From DATFWC01 sp045801465 (GTDB taxonomy: Bacteria > Pseudomonadota > Alphaproteobacteria > Rhizobiales > Xanthobacteraceae), in contig JBJMSU010000065.1 of the NCBI GenBank assembly GCA_045801465.1, positions 1 through 64,000 on the forward strand: a stretch of 64,000 nucleotides of DNA, given 5' to 3'. The notes below the pieces were generated by a model. That model saw nothing but the letters and a program-made list of their open reading frames with translations. It had not been told where the DNA came from and did no database searches. The position numbers and the translations under genes were made by a program. Positions within the stretch are counted from its first letter, which is position 1. The number at the start of each line of letters is the position of its first letter. Shown one piece after another: positions 37,483 through 46,646 of the stretch.

Positions 37483-37571
37483 CTGAATGTGCTATTCTTC
37501 CAGTGCCTTGGTGGTCACCTTCTACGCCGTGCTCGCGTAGATCGGCGACCCGGTGGAACCCGGAGGGAGGC

Positions 37572-39191
37572 TTGGACTTCCGCTTCGCCGAGTACGAGAT
37601 CGATATCGGGCGGCATGAGCTGCGCCGAGCGGGCGAAGTCGTCGCCATCGAGCCGCAGGTGTTCGACCTTTTGGTCTACCTCGTTCGGCACCGCGACCGA
37701 ATCATCAGCAAGGACGAGCTGATCGATGCCGTCTGGCACGGTCGCATCGTCTCGGATGCAGCGCTCAGCTCCTGCATCAGTGCCGCGCGGCGCGCCATCG
37801 GCGACAATGGAGACGACCAGCTCCTCATCCGCACGCTCCACAAGCGCGGGTTCCGCTTTGTCGGCCGTGTCGATGACGACATCTCGGCGGCCGCACCCGC
37901 AGATGACGCGAGACCTGCGCGGAAGGCTGCCACCGCCCGGGATTCGCGGGAACGCACGGGCGATGCCGAAGCCTCGAGGGTGCAACTGGCACTTCCCGAT
38001 AAGCCTTCGATCGCCGTCTTGCCGTTTCAGAACATGAGCGGCGATCCGGAACAGGACTACTTCGCCGACGGGCTGACCGAAGACATCATCACGGGTCTAT
38101 CCCAGCAGCGGTGGTTCTTCGTCATCGCCCGCAATTCCAGTTTTGCTTACAAGGGCGAAGCGGTCGATGTGCGCAAGGTGGCGAGCCAGCTCGGCGTGCG
38201 GTACGTCCTCGAAGGCAGCGTGCGCAGGGCCGCCGACCGCGTGCGCGTGACCGGACAATTGATCGACGCCACGCACGGAGTTCACCTGTGGGCGGATAAG
38301 TACGATCGTAAATTGACCGATATTTTCGAGCTCCAGGACGACATCACCAACAGCGTCATTGGCTCGGTCGGGCCGGAAATCCTGGTGGCGGAAGCGGCGC
38401 GCGTGCGTCGCAAACCGCCGCAGAACATCGACGCCTGGGATCTGGTGATGCAGGCGCTGCCGCACATGTGGCGCATGAGCACGGATGCGCAACGGCAGGC
38501 GCAGGAATTGCTGCGCCAGGCCATCGCCCTCGACGCCGAGTATGCCCACGCGCACGCGTTGCTGGGATGGATCCATGTCGTCATGTTCAATTTGGATTCG
38601 CGCACGCCGATCGGTGAATTCACCGACAAGGCGCTCGCTGCGGGCGCGCGGGCCCTCACGCTCGACGAGCAGGAGCCTTGGGGCCATCTTGTCGTCGGGC
38701 TTGGCCATGCGCGACGGCGGCGCCCCGAGCTGGCCGTGACTCACCTGTCGAAATCGCTCGACTTGAACCCCAACTTCGTGCTCGGCCATGCGGGACTCGG
38801 CTACGCATTGGCGTGCGGCGGCCAGCCGGAACGCGGGCTGCAGTCGCTGGCGCAGGCGCAGAGACTGAGCCCGCGCGATCCGTTTCTCGCCATCTATGCG
38901 CCGACGGTGCGCTACATGGCGCTGTTTGCGCTTGCCCGGTACGAAGAGGCGGTTGCCGTGTGCCGTTCCACCGCGGCATTGCACCCCCATCATGCCGGTG
39001 CCTGGCGACTGATGACCGTATCCCTGGCGCTGCTCGGCAGAATCGACGAGGCAAAAGACGCTCTTGCGCACACGCTCACCCTTCAGCCCGATCTTTCCAG
39101 CGCCCATGTCACAAACAACACGGTGTTCGCCGATCCGGCGGATCGTGCCCGCTTTCTCCTCGGACTGCAGAAGGCCGGGTTGGAGAACTAA
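37572..39191 (+). CDS. CadC-type winged-helix protein with TolB-like and TPR domains
   Basis: 539 residues from TTG 37572, the first possible start before homology (DFRFAEYEIDIGRHELRR), with GGAG six bases upstream; ATG 37467 would add 35 unlikely residues. About 1-100 is an OmpR/CadC DNA-binding domain (PQVFDLLVYLVRHRDRIISKDELIDAVW). Residues 145-290 match the TolB-N/adenylate-cyclase-associated region (KPSIAVLPFQNMSGDPEQDYFADGLTEDI). TPR-like helices follow to the end. No transmembrane helix, so unlike CadC it is cytoplasmic. Ligand and targets are unknown. It ends 4 bases inside the convergent methyltransferase gene. Confidence 0.82.
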   Translation: MDFRFAEYEIDIGRHELRRAGEVVAIEPQVFDLLVYLVRHRDRIISKDELIDAVWHGRIVSDAALSSCISAARRAIGDNGDDQLLIRTLHKRGFRFVGRVDDDISAAAPADDARPARKAATARDSRERTGDAEASRVQLALPDKPSIAVLPFQNMSGDPEQDYFADGLTEDIITGLSQQRWFFVIARNSSFAYKGEAVDVRKVASQLGVRYVLEGSVRRAADRVRVTGQLIDATHGVHLWADKYDRKLTDIFELQDDITNSVIGSVGPEILVAEAARVRRKPPQNIDAWDLVMQALPHMWRMSTDAQRQAQELLRQAIALDAEYAHAHALLGWIHVVMFNLDSRTPIGEFTDKALAAGARALTLDEQEPWGHLVVGLGHARRRRPELAVTHLSKSLDLNPNFVLGHAGLGYALACGGQPERGLQSLAQAQRLSPRDPFLAIYAPTVRYMALFALARYEEAVAVCRSTAALHPHHAGAWRLMTVSLALLGRIDEAKDALAHTLTLQPDLSSAHVTNNTVFADPADRARFLLGLQKAGLEN

Positions 39192-39913
39192 ACAAACGCG
39201 TGGACGATGAGGCGGCCGCGCTGCGGCTCGTTGGTGACGAGCGCGACGAGCTTCTTCGCCCAGCGCGACGATGGCGTATACATGACCTCGGCGCGGGCAA
39301 AGCCGGCGGCGTTGAGCGCATCCAGCACCCATGCACGAGTCGGATAACCGCCGTGGTGCCATTTGAACTTGGTTGCGTCCTCGTCGCCGGGAAAGAACGT
39401 GATCAGGGGGACCCATTCGTGCACGGCGGGCAGCAGCGAATGGGTTTCGAGGATGAGCTGGCCGGCCGTCACGCTCCTGATCCGCTCGAGGCCGACCAGC
39501 GGATTGCGCATGTGGTAGAGGACGCCGGCGCAGAAGACGAGATCGAAGCGCCCGACTGCCTCCGGACTGAGATCATGCACATCCATGCGGCGGTACTCGA
39601 CCTTGCTCTTGAAATGCTCGCGCGCGAGGAGAAAGCAGTCGAGCGCGCCATGATCCCAGGCGTAGGTGTCGATGGCCAGCACGCGGGCGCCGCGCCGCTC
39701 GAATTCGAACGAGAAATAGCCGTCCCACGCGCCGATATCGAGCACTGTCTTGCCGGAGAGATCGGCGGGGATTTGCAGCAGACGCAGACGGCGGCGAAAA
39801 CGCCGCTGCACGTGCCAGGGCCGCGTCACCAGGCCGTTGCCGAAATCTAACGGAGAGTGGAATCGCGGCAGGAGCGCCTGGACGCGTGCCCTCAGATCGT
39901 CTTGTTCGGACAT
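39188..39913 (-). CDS. SAM-dependent methyltransferase (DUF1698/CmoB-like)
   Basis: 241 residues. SAM-binding motif VLDIGAWDGYFSFEFER near 55-70, acidic loop VLAIDTYAW, and FDLVFCAGVLYHMRNPLVGLERI near 122-143. The layout with an N-terminal RWHVQRRF-like arm recalls the CmoB/DUF1698 group, which includes many glycan- and natural-product-modifying enzymes. Its 3' end overlaps the convergent regulator gene by four bases. It lies at the edge of the glycan region, so methylation of a sugar is plausible. Confidence 0.78.
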   Translation of the reverse strand: MSEQDDLRARVQALLPRFHSPLDFGNGLVTRPWHVQRRFRRRLRLLQIPADLSGKTVLDIGAWDGYFSFEFERRGARVLAIDTYAWDHGALDCFLLAREHFKSKVEYRRMDVHDLSPEAVGRFDLVFCAGVLYHMRNPLVGLERIRSVTAGQLILETHSLLPAVHEWVPLITFFPGDEDATKFKWHHGGYPTRAWVLDALNAAGFARAEVMYTPSSRWAKKLVALVTNEPQRGRLIVHAFV

Positions 39914-39938
39914 CCGCGTGAGCGTAGCTGGTGGGCCG

Positions 39939-40748
39939 TCAATGGCCCGTCACCTGCCGCACCTCGTTGAGCACGAAGTTGCCGACCCGCTTGCCGCGGT
40001 TGCGCAAGAACCGGACGGTGCCGGCATCGACGAAGTAGGTGAGCAGAATGCTGTCGCGCGTGTCGACCTCGGAGCCGACCGGGTCGGCCGAGTGCCAGGT
40101 GACGTCGCTCACCGCAAAGGCGTAGCCGGTGTTGCGGGCAAACCGCATCTGTGCGCCCCGCGTCAGGGTTCCGTCCGGCTGCCGGCCGTGAAAGATCGTG
40201 CCGATGTTCACGTGGGCGTCGTCGCGCGGCAGGTAGAGCTGAACCGTGATCCCTTTCCATTGCGTATCGGTGTGCGGCAGGATCTTGTAGCCCGGAACGT
40301 CGCGGGTGAGGATCGGGACCGGATAGAGAGCGACGTCGGCGAAGCTCTCGCCGAAGCGCCGCCTGAGCTCGGGGGCGAGGCGGCGGACGAAAGCGGCCTG
40401 GACCTCGCTCGAGCACAAGGCGCGGCCGACGATGTCCCAAACCGGGCGCTTCTCCGCCGGAAGGCTGCGGATGTATTCTGGGAACAGGTCGATCTTCACC
40501 CGCGTCGGCGTTCCGTCCTCGCGCACGTCCTCCTTGCGCCGCCCCGACATGCGCCGGTAATCCGAGGTGACCGGCATTGCCGCCAGCATGGCCGCATAGA
40601 CGTTCTCCGGAAAGACGCGATCGAATTGGAGATGATAGAACGGGCTGTCGACAGCGCGCGCCGAATCCACGGACGTCGCGACGAAGGCGATCAGATCCTT
40701 GACGGCGCGGCTGCGGTCCGTCGCGCTCAATCCAACCGTTTGATCCAT
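39939..40748 (-). CDS. 2-Oxoglutarate/Fe(II) oxygenase-like protein
   Basis: 269 residues from ATG 40748 (MDQTVGLS). KILPHTDTQWKGITVQLYLP near 150-170 supplies the H-x-D iron pair, and AVSDVTWHSADPV near 215 the distal histidine; the nearby arginine (VDTRDS) would bind 2-oxoglutarate. This is the double-stranded beta-helix pattern of prolyl-hydroxylase-like oxygenases. Substrate unknown. The start is about 210 bases from the divergent glycosyltransferase gene; the methyltransferase gene follows after 25 bases on the same strand, so the two may act on one glycan. Confidence 0.65.
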   Translation of the reverse strand: MDQTVGLSATDRSRAVKDLIAFVATSVDSARAVDSPFYHLQFDRVFPENVYAAMLAAMPVTSDYRRMSGRRKEDVREDGTPTRVKIDLFPEYIRSLPAEKRPVWDIVGRALCSSEVQAAFVRRLAPELRRRFGESFADVALYPVPILTRDVPGYKILPHTDTQWKGITVQLYLPRDDAHVNIGTIFHGRQPDGTLTRGAQMRFARNTGYAFAVSDVTWHSADPVGSEVDTRDSILLTYFVDAGTVRFLRNRGKRVGNFVLNEVRQVTGH

Positions 40749-40958
40749 GCTGGCTGACCCGTCTCTCAGCTGACGTTTCGGGAGCTCCCCGGAACGAGGA
40801 TTACATCCGATCGTCACGGCTGCGCAAGCTTGCCGGCTCCGCCGCGGGTCCTTCTGGCGCCGCACGGAGATTGTGCGCCAGCATCGCTAGGCGTGGGACG
40901 AAAAGCCCCAATGGTATAGAACGCGCCGGAAACCCCGCGGGGAGAGGGAGCAGAGCCA

Positions 40959-42026
40959 TTGCACGGCCAGGCGCTCGATGAGCTCGAGCTCATCGTCCCT
41001 AATCTCAACTGGCGCTATTCCGGGGTCACGGCGACGAACCGCGCCATGGCCCCGCTGATGGCCAATCACTGTCGGGTTGCCTGGCTCGGTCCGCATCGGC
41101 CCGCGAGCATTCCACGCCTGGGCATTATCGAGCTCTTGCGCCTGCGCTTCCGCCCGCCACGCCGCCGCGCGGTCCGCATCTGGCATGCGCGGCGCAACGT
41201 AGAGATGATCGTCGGCGTGCTCCTGCGGGCGCTGGGCTTTCGCTTGGGCCTGGTCTTCACGTCGGCGGCCCAGCGCCATCACACCTGGATTACGCGCTTC
41301 CTGATCGCCCGCATGGACGCCATCATCGCCACCACAGAAGCGGCGGCGTCCTACCTCAGGCGCACATGCACCGTGATCCATCACGGTGTCGACACCGAGC
41401 TCTATTGTCCTCCGGCCGACCGGCAGGAGGCGTTGGCGGCGGCGGGTCTGCCCGGCAAGTATGGGATTGGCGCCTTTGGGCGGGTGCGTCCGCAGAAGGG
41501 CACCGATGTTTTCATTGCGGCGATGTGCCGGCTGTTGCCGCACTATCCCGATTTCACCGCGATCGTCATCGGACGGGTGACGCTCGAGCACCGCGTTTTC
41601 TTCGAACGGCTACGCAGCGAGGTCGAGAAGGCGGGGCTGCGCGATCGCGTGCATTTTCTCGGCGAGCTGCCGATCGCCGAGGTGCCGCGCTGGTATCAGC
41701 GCGTCGCCATCTATGCGTTCGCCTCGCGCGAGGAAGGATTCGGGCTGACCCTGGTGGAAGCGATGGCGGCAGGCACGGCACTGGTCGCGGCACGCGCCGG
41801 CGCGGCTGAGACGGTGGTCAGCGATGGCGACACGGGCGTTCTGGTCGCGCCGGGCGACGTCGATCAACTGGTTCGCGCGCTCGAGCCGCTGATGCGCGAA
41901 CCGCAACGCGCCGCCGACATGGGGCGGCGCGCGCGCGACCGGGCGGTCGCGCAGTTCAGCCTTGCGCGCGAAGCGGAGCGGATCGCCGCCGTGTATCGGC
42001 AAATCTGGGAGGGCGAGAAGAATTGA
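40959..42026 (+). CDS. GT4-family glycosyltransferase (TTG start)
   Basis: 355 residues from TTG 40959, with GGGAG eight bases upstream. GT-B fold: N-terminal domain with a conserved PNLNWRYSGVTATNRAM start, then HHGVDTELYCP (about 140-150), IGAFGRVRPQKGTDVFI and ASREEGFGLTLVEAMAAGTALVA (E-x7-E, about 255-278). This is the GT1/GT4 pattern of LPS core or capsule transferases. It is followed by convergent heptose genes; a role in adding a core sugar is likely. Confidence 0.9.
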   Translation: MHGQALDELELIVPNLNWRYSGVTATNRAMAPLMANHCRVAWLGPHRPASIPRLGIIELLRLRFRPPRRRAVRIWHARRNVEMIVGVLLRALGFRLGLVFTSAAQRHHTWITRFLIARMDAIIATTEAAASYLRRTCTVIHHGVDTELYCPPADRQEALAAAGLPGKYGIGAFGRVRPQKGTDVFIAAMCRLLPHYPDFTAIVIGRVTLEHRVFFERLRSEVEKAGLRDRVHFLGELPIAEVPRWYQRVAIYAFASREEGFGLTLVEAMAAGTALVAARAGAAETVVSDGDTGVLVAPGDVDQLVRALEPLMREPQRAADMGRRARDRAVAQFSLAREAERIAAVYRQIWEGEKN

Positions 42027-42029
42027 GGC

Positions 42030-42566
42030 TCAGCCGCGCGCGACATCGGCGAGGCACTGTTCGACGAATGCCGCGAGGTCGCCGCCGGGAAACAGAAATC
42101 CTCGAATTCCCGCCGCCTGGGCGGCGGCGAGGTCGGTGTCGCGGTCGCCGATGAGGAAACTCCGGGAACGATCGACCGGCCAAGTGCGCATGAGATCGGT
42201 GAGCATGCCGGGCGCGGGCTTGCGCCAGTCGGACGACCGGCAATAGGCCGGCACCGAACCTTCGGGATGGTAGGGGCAAAAGCGCACGTCGTCGATGCGG
42301 GCGCCGCTCCGTGCGAGCTCGTCGCGCATGAAGGCGTGCAGCGCCTCCACCTGCGCCTCCGTGAACAGGCCGCGCGCGACCCCCGACTGGTTGGAAATGA
42401 GAAACACCAGATAGCCGGCCTCGTTCAGGCGTCGGATCGCGGCGGCGGCGCCGTCGATCCAGCGCAGACGGTCGGGACTGATGACGAAGCCGTCGTCGTG
42501 ATTGACCACGCCGTCGCGGTCGAGAAAGGCTGCCGGCTTGAGATTGCCGTCCGCTCGCGCCGCCAT
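42030..42566 (-). CDS. gmhB: D-glycero-beta-D-manno-heptose-1,7-bisphosphate 7-phosphatase
   Basis: 178 residues from ATG 42566; GTG 42581 would overlap gmhA by 11 bases and is the alternative. HAD motifs FLDRDGVVN (about 14-22), LISNQSGVARG, RKPAPGML and IGDRDTDLAAAQAAG are complete, and the zinc-loop residues CPYHPEG...YCRSSDW match GmhB (Cys/His ligands). It removes the 7-phosphate in ADP-heptose synthesis. It directly follows gmhA, and hldE lies nearby, completing most of the pathway. Confidence 0.9.
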   Translation of the reverse strand: MAARADGNLKPAAFLDRDGVVNHDDGFVISPDRLRWIDGAAAAIRRLNEAGYLVFLISNQSGVARGLFTEAQVEALHAFMRDELARSGARIDDVRFCPYHPEGSVPAYCRSSDWRKPAPGMLTDLMRTWPVDRSRSFLIGDRDTDLAAAQAAGIRGFLFPGGDLAAFVEQCLADVARG

Positions 42567-42570
42567 GGCG

Positions 42571-43170
42571 TCAGCTATCACCGGCGCCCGATGATCCGAG
42601 ATCGCGCTCCACCAGCGCGCAGATCGCGTGCGCGGCCGTCATATGGATCTGCTGGATCACGGCGGTCTCGTCGCTGGGCGCCACCAGGCACAGGTCGCAC
42701 AATGCGCGCAGTGGCGTGCCTTGTTGGCCAGTGAAGCCGATCGCGACGAGGCCGCCCTCGCGTGCGGCTTTGAGGGCGGCGAGCACGTTGGGCGAGCGGC
42801 CGGACGTGGAGAGGGCGAGAAGCAGGTCGCCGCGCTGGCCGAGCCCGCGCACCTGACGCTCGAAGACGCACTCGAAACCGTAATCGTTGCCGATGGCAGT
42901 CAGCACCGCCGGATCGGTGAGCGCGACGGCCGGCAACGGGCGCCGCTCGGTCGCGAAGCGCGAAAGCAGCTCGGCGGCGATGTGCTGGGCGTCCGCCGCG
43001 CTGCCGCCGTTGCCGGCGATCAGGACCTTGCCGCCTGCGCGCAGCGCCGCCGCGATGGCGTCGGCAATTGCAAGCGTAGCCGCCAGCAGGTGGCGGTCGC
43101 CGGCCGCCCGGCCGAGCGCCTCGACCGAGCGGGCGAAATAGGCGGCGACGGCGTCCTCGCGTCCGCTCAT
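42571..43170 (-). CDS. gmhA: Sedoheptulose-7-phosphate isomerase
   Basis: 199 residues, the family norm. SIS-domain motifs GKVLIAGNGGSAADAQHIAAEL (about 47-68) and ALSTSGRSPNVL (about 118-129) bind the sugar phosphate, and IQQIHMTAAHAICALVE near 170 supplies the catalytic histidine. It converts sedoheptulose 7-phosphate to heptose 7-phosphate, the first step of LPS-core heptose synthesis. It is transcribed with gmhB. Confidence 0.93.
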   Translation of the reverse strand: MSGREDAVAAYFARSVEALGRAAGDRHLLAATLAIADAIAAALRAGGKVLIAGNGGSAADAQHIAAELLSRFATERRPLPAVALTDPAVLTAIGNDYGFECVFERQVRGLGQRGDLLLALSTSGRSPNVLAALKAAREGGLVAIGFTGQQGTPLRALCDLCLVAPSDETAVIQQIHMTAAHAICALVERDLGSSGAGDS

Positions 43171-43235
43171 GTCGGGTCCAGGGCTGTGCTGGTGAACGTG
43201 GTACCGGCGGTCACGCGGTGGCGCAAGCGCGTCGG

Positions 43236-44348
43236 TCAGCGCGCCGCGACCGTTCCGGCGCTCTCCAGCGTGCGGCGCACGGCGTCGAGCACCGGCTCGA
43301 CCGGAATGTCTTCGGTGCGTCGGTGGTCGAGACGCGTGCAGCCCTTGCGGCCACAGCTCGAGCAGACGGCGGAAGTGGGCTCGATGGCGGCGGCCAGCGG
43401 GTTGAGCGGTCCGGTCAGATGCGGGCTGCTCGGACCGAAAATACCCACCGCAGGCGTAGCGAGCGCAGCCGCCACGTGGAGCAGGCCGGAATCGTTTGCC
43501 ACCGCCACATCGGTGGCGGCGAGTGCCAAAATGGCGTCGCGCAGGTCTTCTCCCGTGAGGTCGCGCACGGCCGCGCCGCCAGCATTGGCGATGTCGGTTG
43601 CCAGGGAGCGATCATCCGGGCTGCCGAGCACCCACACGGCAACTCCGTCCGCCGCCAATGCACGCGCGAGTTCCCCGTAACGTTCGACCGGCCAGCGCCG
43701 CCCCGGTCCCACCGTTGCCGGGCAGAGCGCAACCACCTGGCTTTCGTTGAGCCCGCGGCGCGCCCGCCAGGCGGACACCTCGGCGGCGGGCACCACCAGG
43801 GTAGGAAGCGGCAGCGAGGCGGGGAGGGCAGTTCGTTTGGGTAAGCTCAATGCCACTTTGCGATCGAGCATGCGTTCGAGCCCGCGCTCGCCCCAGCGCA
43901 CGTCGTTGAGGAGAACGAAGCGCCCCTCGCCGGCGAACCCCGTGCGCTCCGGGATCCCGGCGAGAAAGGGCGCGAGCGCAGATTTCCAGGTCCGCGGCAT
44001 GACCAGCGCGGAGCCGTAGCCCTCGGCCGTGAGCCGTTGCGCGAGCTCCCATTGCTTGGCCAGCGCCAGCCGCCCGCGCGGAAGCTCGCTGACGATCCCC
44101 TTGCGCACGCCCGGCATGTAGTCGATGAGCGGCAGGGTGCGCGCAGTCGTGAGCATGTCGACTGGCCGGCGGGGGGAACGGGCGTTGATGAGCCGCACGG
44201 CGGTATGGCAACGGACGAAATCGCCGATCCACATATAGGGAACGATGAGGATCGGCCGTGTGTCGACGTCCGGCGCCGCTTGCGCCGTCGACGTCGCAGC
44301 AGTTTCGTCCATTGCACCCATCGCTCGCCGGTTAGCCCGCCCGGTCAT
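43236..44348 (-). CDS. LPS heptosyltransferase-like GT9 protein
   Basis: 370 residues from ATG 44348 (MTGRANRRAM); ATG 44321 or 44312 are possible. GT9 features: ILIVPYMWIGDFVRCHTAVR at the N-terminus, VALCPATVGPGRRWP mid-chain, and VAVANDSGLLHVAAALATPAVGIFGPSSP near 285-315, followed by the C-x2-C-x4-C cluster CSSCGRKGC common in WaaF-type enzymes. It transfers heptose from ADP-heptose to the LPS inner core. It is divergent from hldE across 79 bases and 65 bases upstream of gmhA. Confidence 0.85.
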   Translation of the reverse strand: MTGRANRRAMGAMDETAATSTAQAAPDVDTRPILIVPYMWIGDFVRCHTAVRLINARSPRRPVDMLTTARTLPLIDYMPGVRKGIVSELPRGRLALAKQWELAQRLTAEGYGSALVMPRTWKSALAPFLAGIPERTGFAGEGRFVLLNDVRWGERGLERMLDRKVALSLPKRTALPASLPLPTLVVPAAEVSAWRARRGLNESQVVALCPATVGPGRRWPVERYGELARALAADGVAVWVLGSPDDRSLATDIANAGGAAVRDLTGEDLRDAILALAATDVAVANDSGLLHVAAALATPAVGIFGPSSPHLTGPLNPLAAAIEPTSAVCSSCGRKGCTRLDHRRTEDIPVEPVLDAVRRTLESAGTVAAR

Positions 44349-44427
44349 GGATTTCCAGCCCGTCGTATTGCGCCTGCGGCCCGAGTGGGGCAAAGGAGGC
44401 CCAAGATCATGGCTTAGCCGAGGGGCA

Positions 44428-45906
44428 ATGTTCGATTTCGCCAAGCGCCTGTCCGAGCTCGACCAGGCCAGCGTGCTATGCGTCGGCGACCTCATGCTCG
44501 ACACGTACGTCTACGGCGAGGTCGAGCGCATTTCGCCTGAGGCGCCGGCGCCGGTGCTCGCGGTGACGCGCGAGGAGCTCGTCATCGGCGGAGCCGGAAA
44601 CGTGGCGCGCAACGTCGCCAGCCTCGGCGCACGCTGCATTTTCGTTGGCGTCGTGGGTGATGATGGCGCCGGCAAGACCCTGGAGTCAGCCTTTGCTCAG
44701 CAGACCGATCTGATCGAGTCGCGCCTGGTGGTCGATCAGGCGCGTCCGACCACGCGCAAGACGCGCTTCGTCTCCGAGCACTTCTCGACGCATTTGCTGC
44801 GCGCCGATTGGGAGCTCGCCCGGCCAGTCGCATCCGACGTCGCAACCGCGGTGATCGCCTACGCGACGAACGCTCTGCCGCGCGTCGGGGCCGTCGTCCT
44901 CTCCGACTACAGCAAAGGGGTGCTGTCGCCGGCGGTGGTGCGCGCCGTGATCGCCGCCACCGCCAGGCTGGGCAAGCCGGTCATCGTCGATCCCAAATAC
45001 GGCGACTACAGCCTCTACAAGGGCACGACGCTGATCACGCCCAATCGCCGCGAGCTCGCGGAAGCGACGCGGATGTCGGCGGCGTCGGATCAAGAGCTCG
45101 CCGCGGCCGCATCGGCGCTCGCCGAGATGGTGCAAAGCCAAGCGGTGCTGGTGACGTTGAGCGAACACGGCATGACGCTCGTCGAGCGCGGCCGCGCGCC
45201 GGTCCATGTGCCCGCCTACGGCGTAAAGGTGCTCGATGTATCGGGCGCCGGCGACACCGTGGTCGCCGCCATGGCGACGTTTCTTGCCGCCGGTGCCGGC
45301 TACGAGGAGGCGATGCGCGCCGCCAATGCGGCGGCCTCGGTGGTGGTGGGCAAGCGCGGCACCGCCACCGTATCGGCGGCAGAGTTGCGCGCCCGCATCC
45401 TTCCCGAGGCCGCGCTCGCGCCCGAGCAGAAGATCGTGCCCGACTGGTCGGCGCTCGATCGGCGGCTCGATGCCTGGCGGCTGGAGGGCCTGCGCATCGG
45501 CTTCACCAACGGCTGCTTCGATCTCGTCCACCCCGGCCATGTCGAACTGTTGGCAAAGGCGCGCGCCCACTGCGACCGGCTGGTGGTCGGCCTCAACAGC
45601 GACGGCTCGGTCCGCCGGCTCAAGGGCGACGGGCGCCCGGTGCAAGCCGCGGCGGCGCGCGCCGAGGTGCTCGCCGCCATGGAGGCGGTCGATCTCGTGG
45701 TCCTGTTCGATCAGGATACGCCGCTCGAGCTGATCCGCCGCATCCGGCCGAAGGTGCTGGTGAAGGGCGCCGACTATGGATTGGACCAAGTGGTGGGACG
45801 CGAGCTGGTCGAGGCCGACGGTGGCGAGGTCATCCTGGTCGATATCGTGCCGGGACACAGCACGAGCGAAATCGTCGGGCGCTCGCGCCGACATGCCAAG
45901 GCGTGA
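44428..45906 (+). CDS. hldE: Bifunctional heptose 7-phosphate kinase/heptose 1-phosphate adenylyltransferase
   Basis: 492 residues from ATG 44428; the E. coli protein is 477. The N-terminal ribokinase-like domain has GDLMLDTYVYGEVERISPEAPAP, VIGGAGNVARNVA and the phosphate-loop LDVSGAGDTVVA (about 271-282). The C-terminal nucleotidyltransferase has TNGCFDLVHPGHVELL with the HxGH motif (about 362-376) and VKGADYGLDQVVG. It phosphorylates heptose 7-phosphate and later makes ADP-D-glycero-D-manno-heptose. No hldD epimerase gene is present in the window. Confidence 0.94.
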   Translation: MFDFAKRLSELDQASVLCVGDLMLDTYVYGEVERISPEAPAPVLAVTREELVIGGAGNVARNVASLGARCIFVGVVGDDGAGKTLESAFAQQTDLIESRLVVDQARPTTRKTRFVSEHFSTHLLRADWELARPVASDVATAVIAYATNALPRVGAVVLSDYSKGVLSPAVVRAVIAATARLGKPVIVDPKYGDYSLYKGTTLITPNRRELAEATRMSAASDQELAAAASALAEMVQSQAVLVTLSEHGMTLVERGRAPVHVPAYGVKVLDVSGAGDTVVAAMATFLAAGAGYEEAMRAANAAASVVVGKRGTATVSAAELRARILPEAALAPEQKIVPDWSALDRRLDAWRLEGLRIGFTNGCFDLVHPGHVELLAKARAHCDRLVVGLNSDGSVRRLKGDGRPVQAAAARAEVLAAMEAVDLVVLFDQDTPLELIRRIRPKVLVKGADYGLDQVVGRELVEADGGEVILVDIVPGHSTSEIVGRSRRHAKA

Positions 45907-45909
45907 GCA

Positions 45910-46641
45910 ATGCCTGCGGGACCGATGAACGCCATCCTTCCCTATGCGGCCGAAAATCGCCTGAAGGAGGAATTCTTCGGCCACTCAGACAACGGTTTTT
46001 TCGTCGAGGTCGGGGCGAACGATCCCGAGCAATGGTCGCAGTCGTTCCATCTCGAGCGACTGGGCTGGCACGGCATCGTGGTCGAGCCGCAGCCGCATCT
46101 CGCCGAAATGCTGCGCCAGCGACGCACGGCCAAAGTTTACGAAGTGGCCTGCTCGGCTCCCGAGAACGCCGGCGAGCGCATGACGCTGCACCTTGCGGGT
46201 GGCCATTCGTCATTCGATCCGATGCTCAAGGTCGCCGACGTGCGGCCCGAGGGCAGCTTGGAGGTGCCGCTCAGGACACTCGACGAGATCCTGGCCGAGA
46301 CCGAAGCACCGAGCCCGATCGATTTCCTCGCGATCGATGTCGAGGGGCATGAGATGGAGGTGTTGCGCGGCTTCGACTTTGCACGCTGGCGGCCGCGGCT
46401 GATCATGGTCGAAGATCTCGTGCTCGACATGCGGCTGCATCGCTTCATGCAGTCGCAGAGCTACAAGTGGATACGGCGCACTGACGTCAACAGCTGGTAT
46501 GTGCCGTCCGAGTCGCCATTGCGGGTCGGCCTGATCGGGCGATGGCAGTTCTTTCGCAAATATTATCTGGGAACGCCGTTTCGGCGGCTGCGCGAGACCT
46601 TGCGTCGCCTGCGCGCGCGGCTGCGACGCACAGGCGCATGA
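45910..46641 (+). CDS. FkbM-family SAM-dependent methyltransferase
   Basis: 243 residues. GFFVEVGANDPEQWSQSFHLERLGWHGIVVEPQ at about 29-62 is the FkbM SAM-binding region, and FLAIDVEGHEMEVLRGFDF near 138-156 is its second signature. FkbM relatives O-methylate polyketides and sugars, including LPS and lipooligosaccharide residues. The start is 3 bases after the hldE stop, so it is in the heptose operon and may methylate a core sugar. The C-terminus is a basic amphipathic stretch (RRLRETLRRLRARLRR) that could touch the membrane. Confidence 0.87.
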   Translation: MPAGPMNAILPYAAENRLKEEFFGHSDNGFFVEVGANDPEQWSQSFHLERLGWHGIVVEPQPHLAEMLRQRRTAKVYEVACSAPENAGERMTLHLAGGHSSFDPMLKVADVRPEGSLEVPLRTLDEILAETEAPSPIDFLAIDVEGHEMEVLRGFDFARWRPRLIMVEDLVLDMRLHRFMQSQSYKWIRRTDVNSWYVPSESPLRVGLIGRWQFFRKYYLGTPFRRLRETLRRLRARLRRTGA

Positions 46642-46646
46642 TGTTG

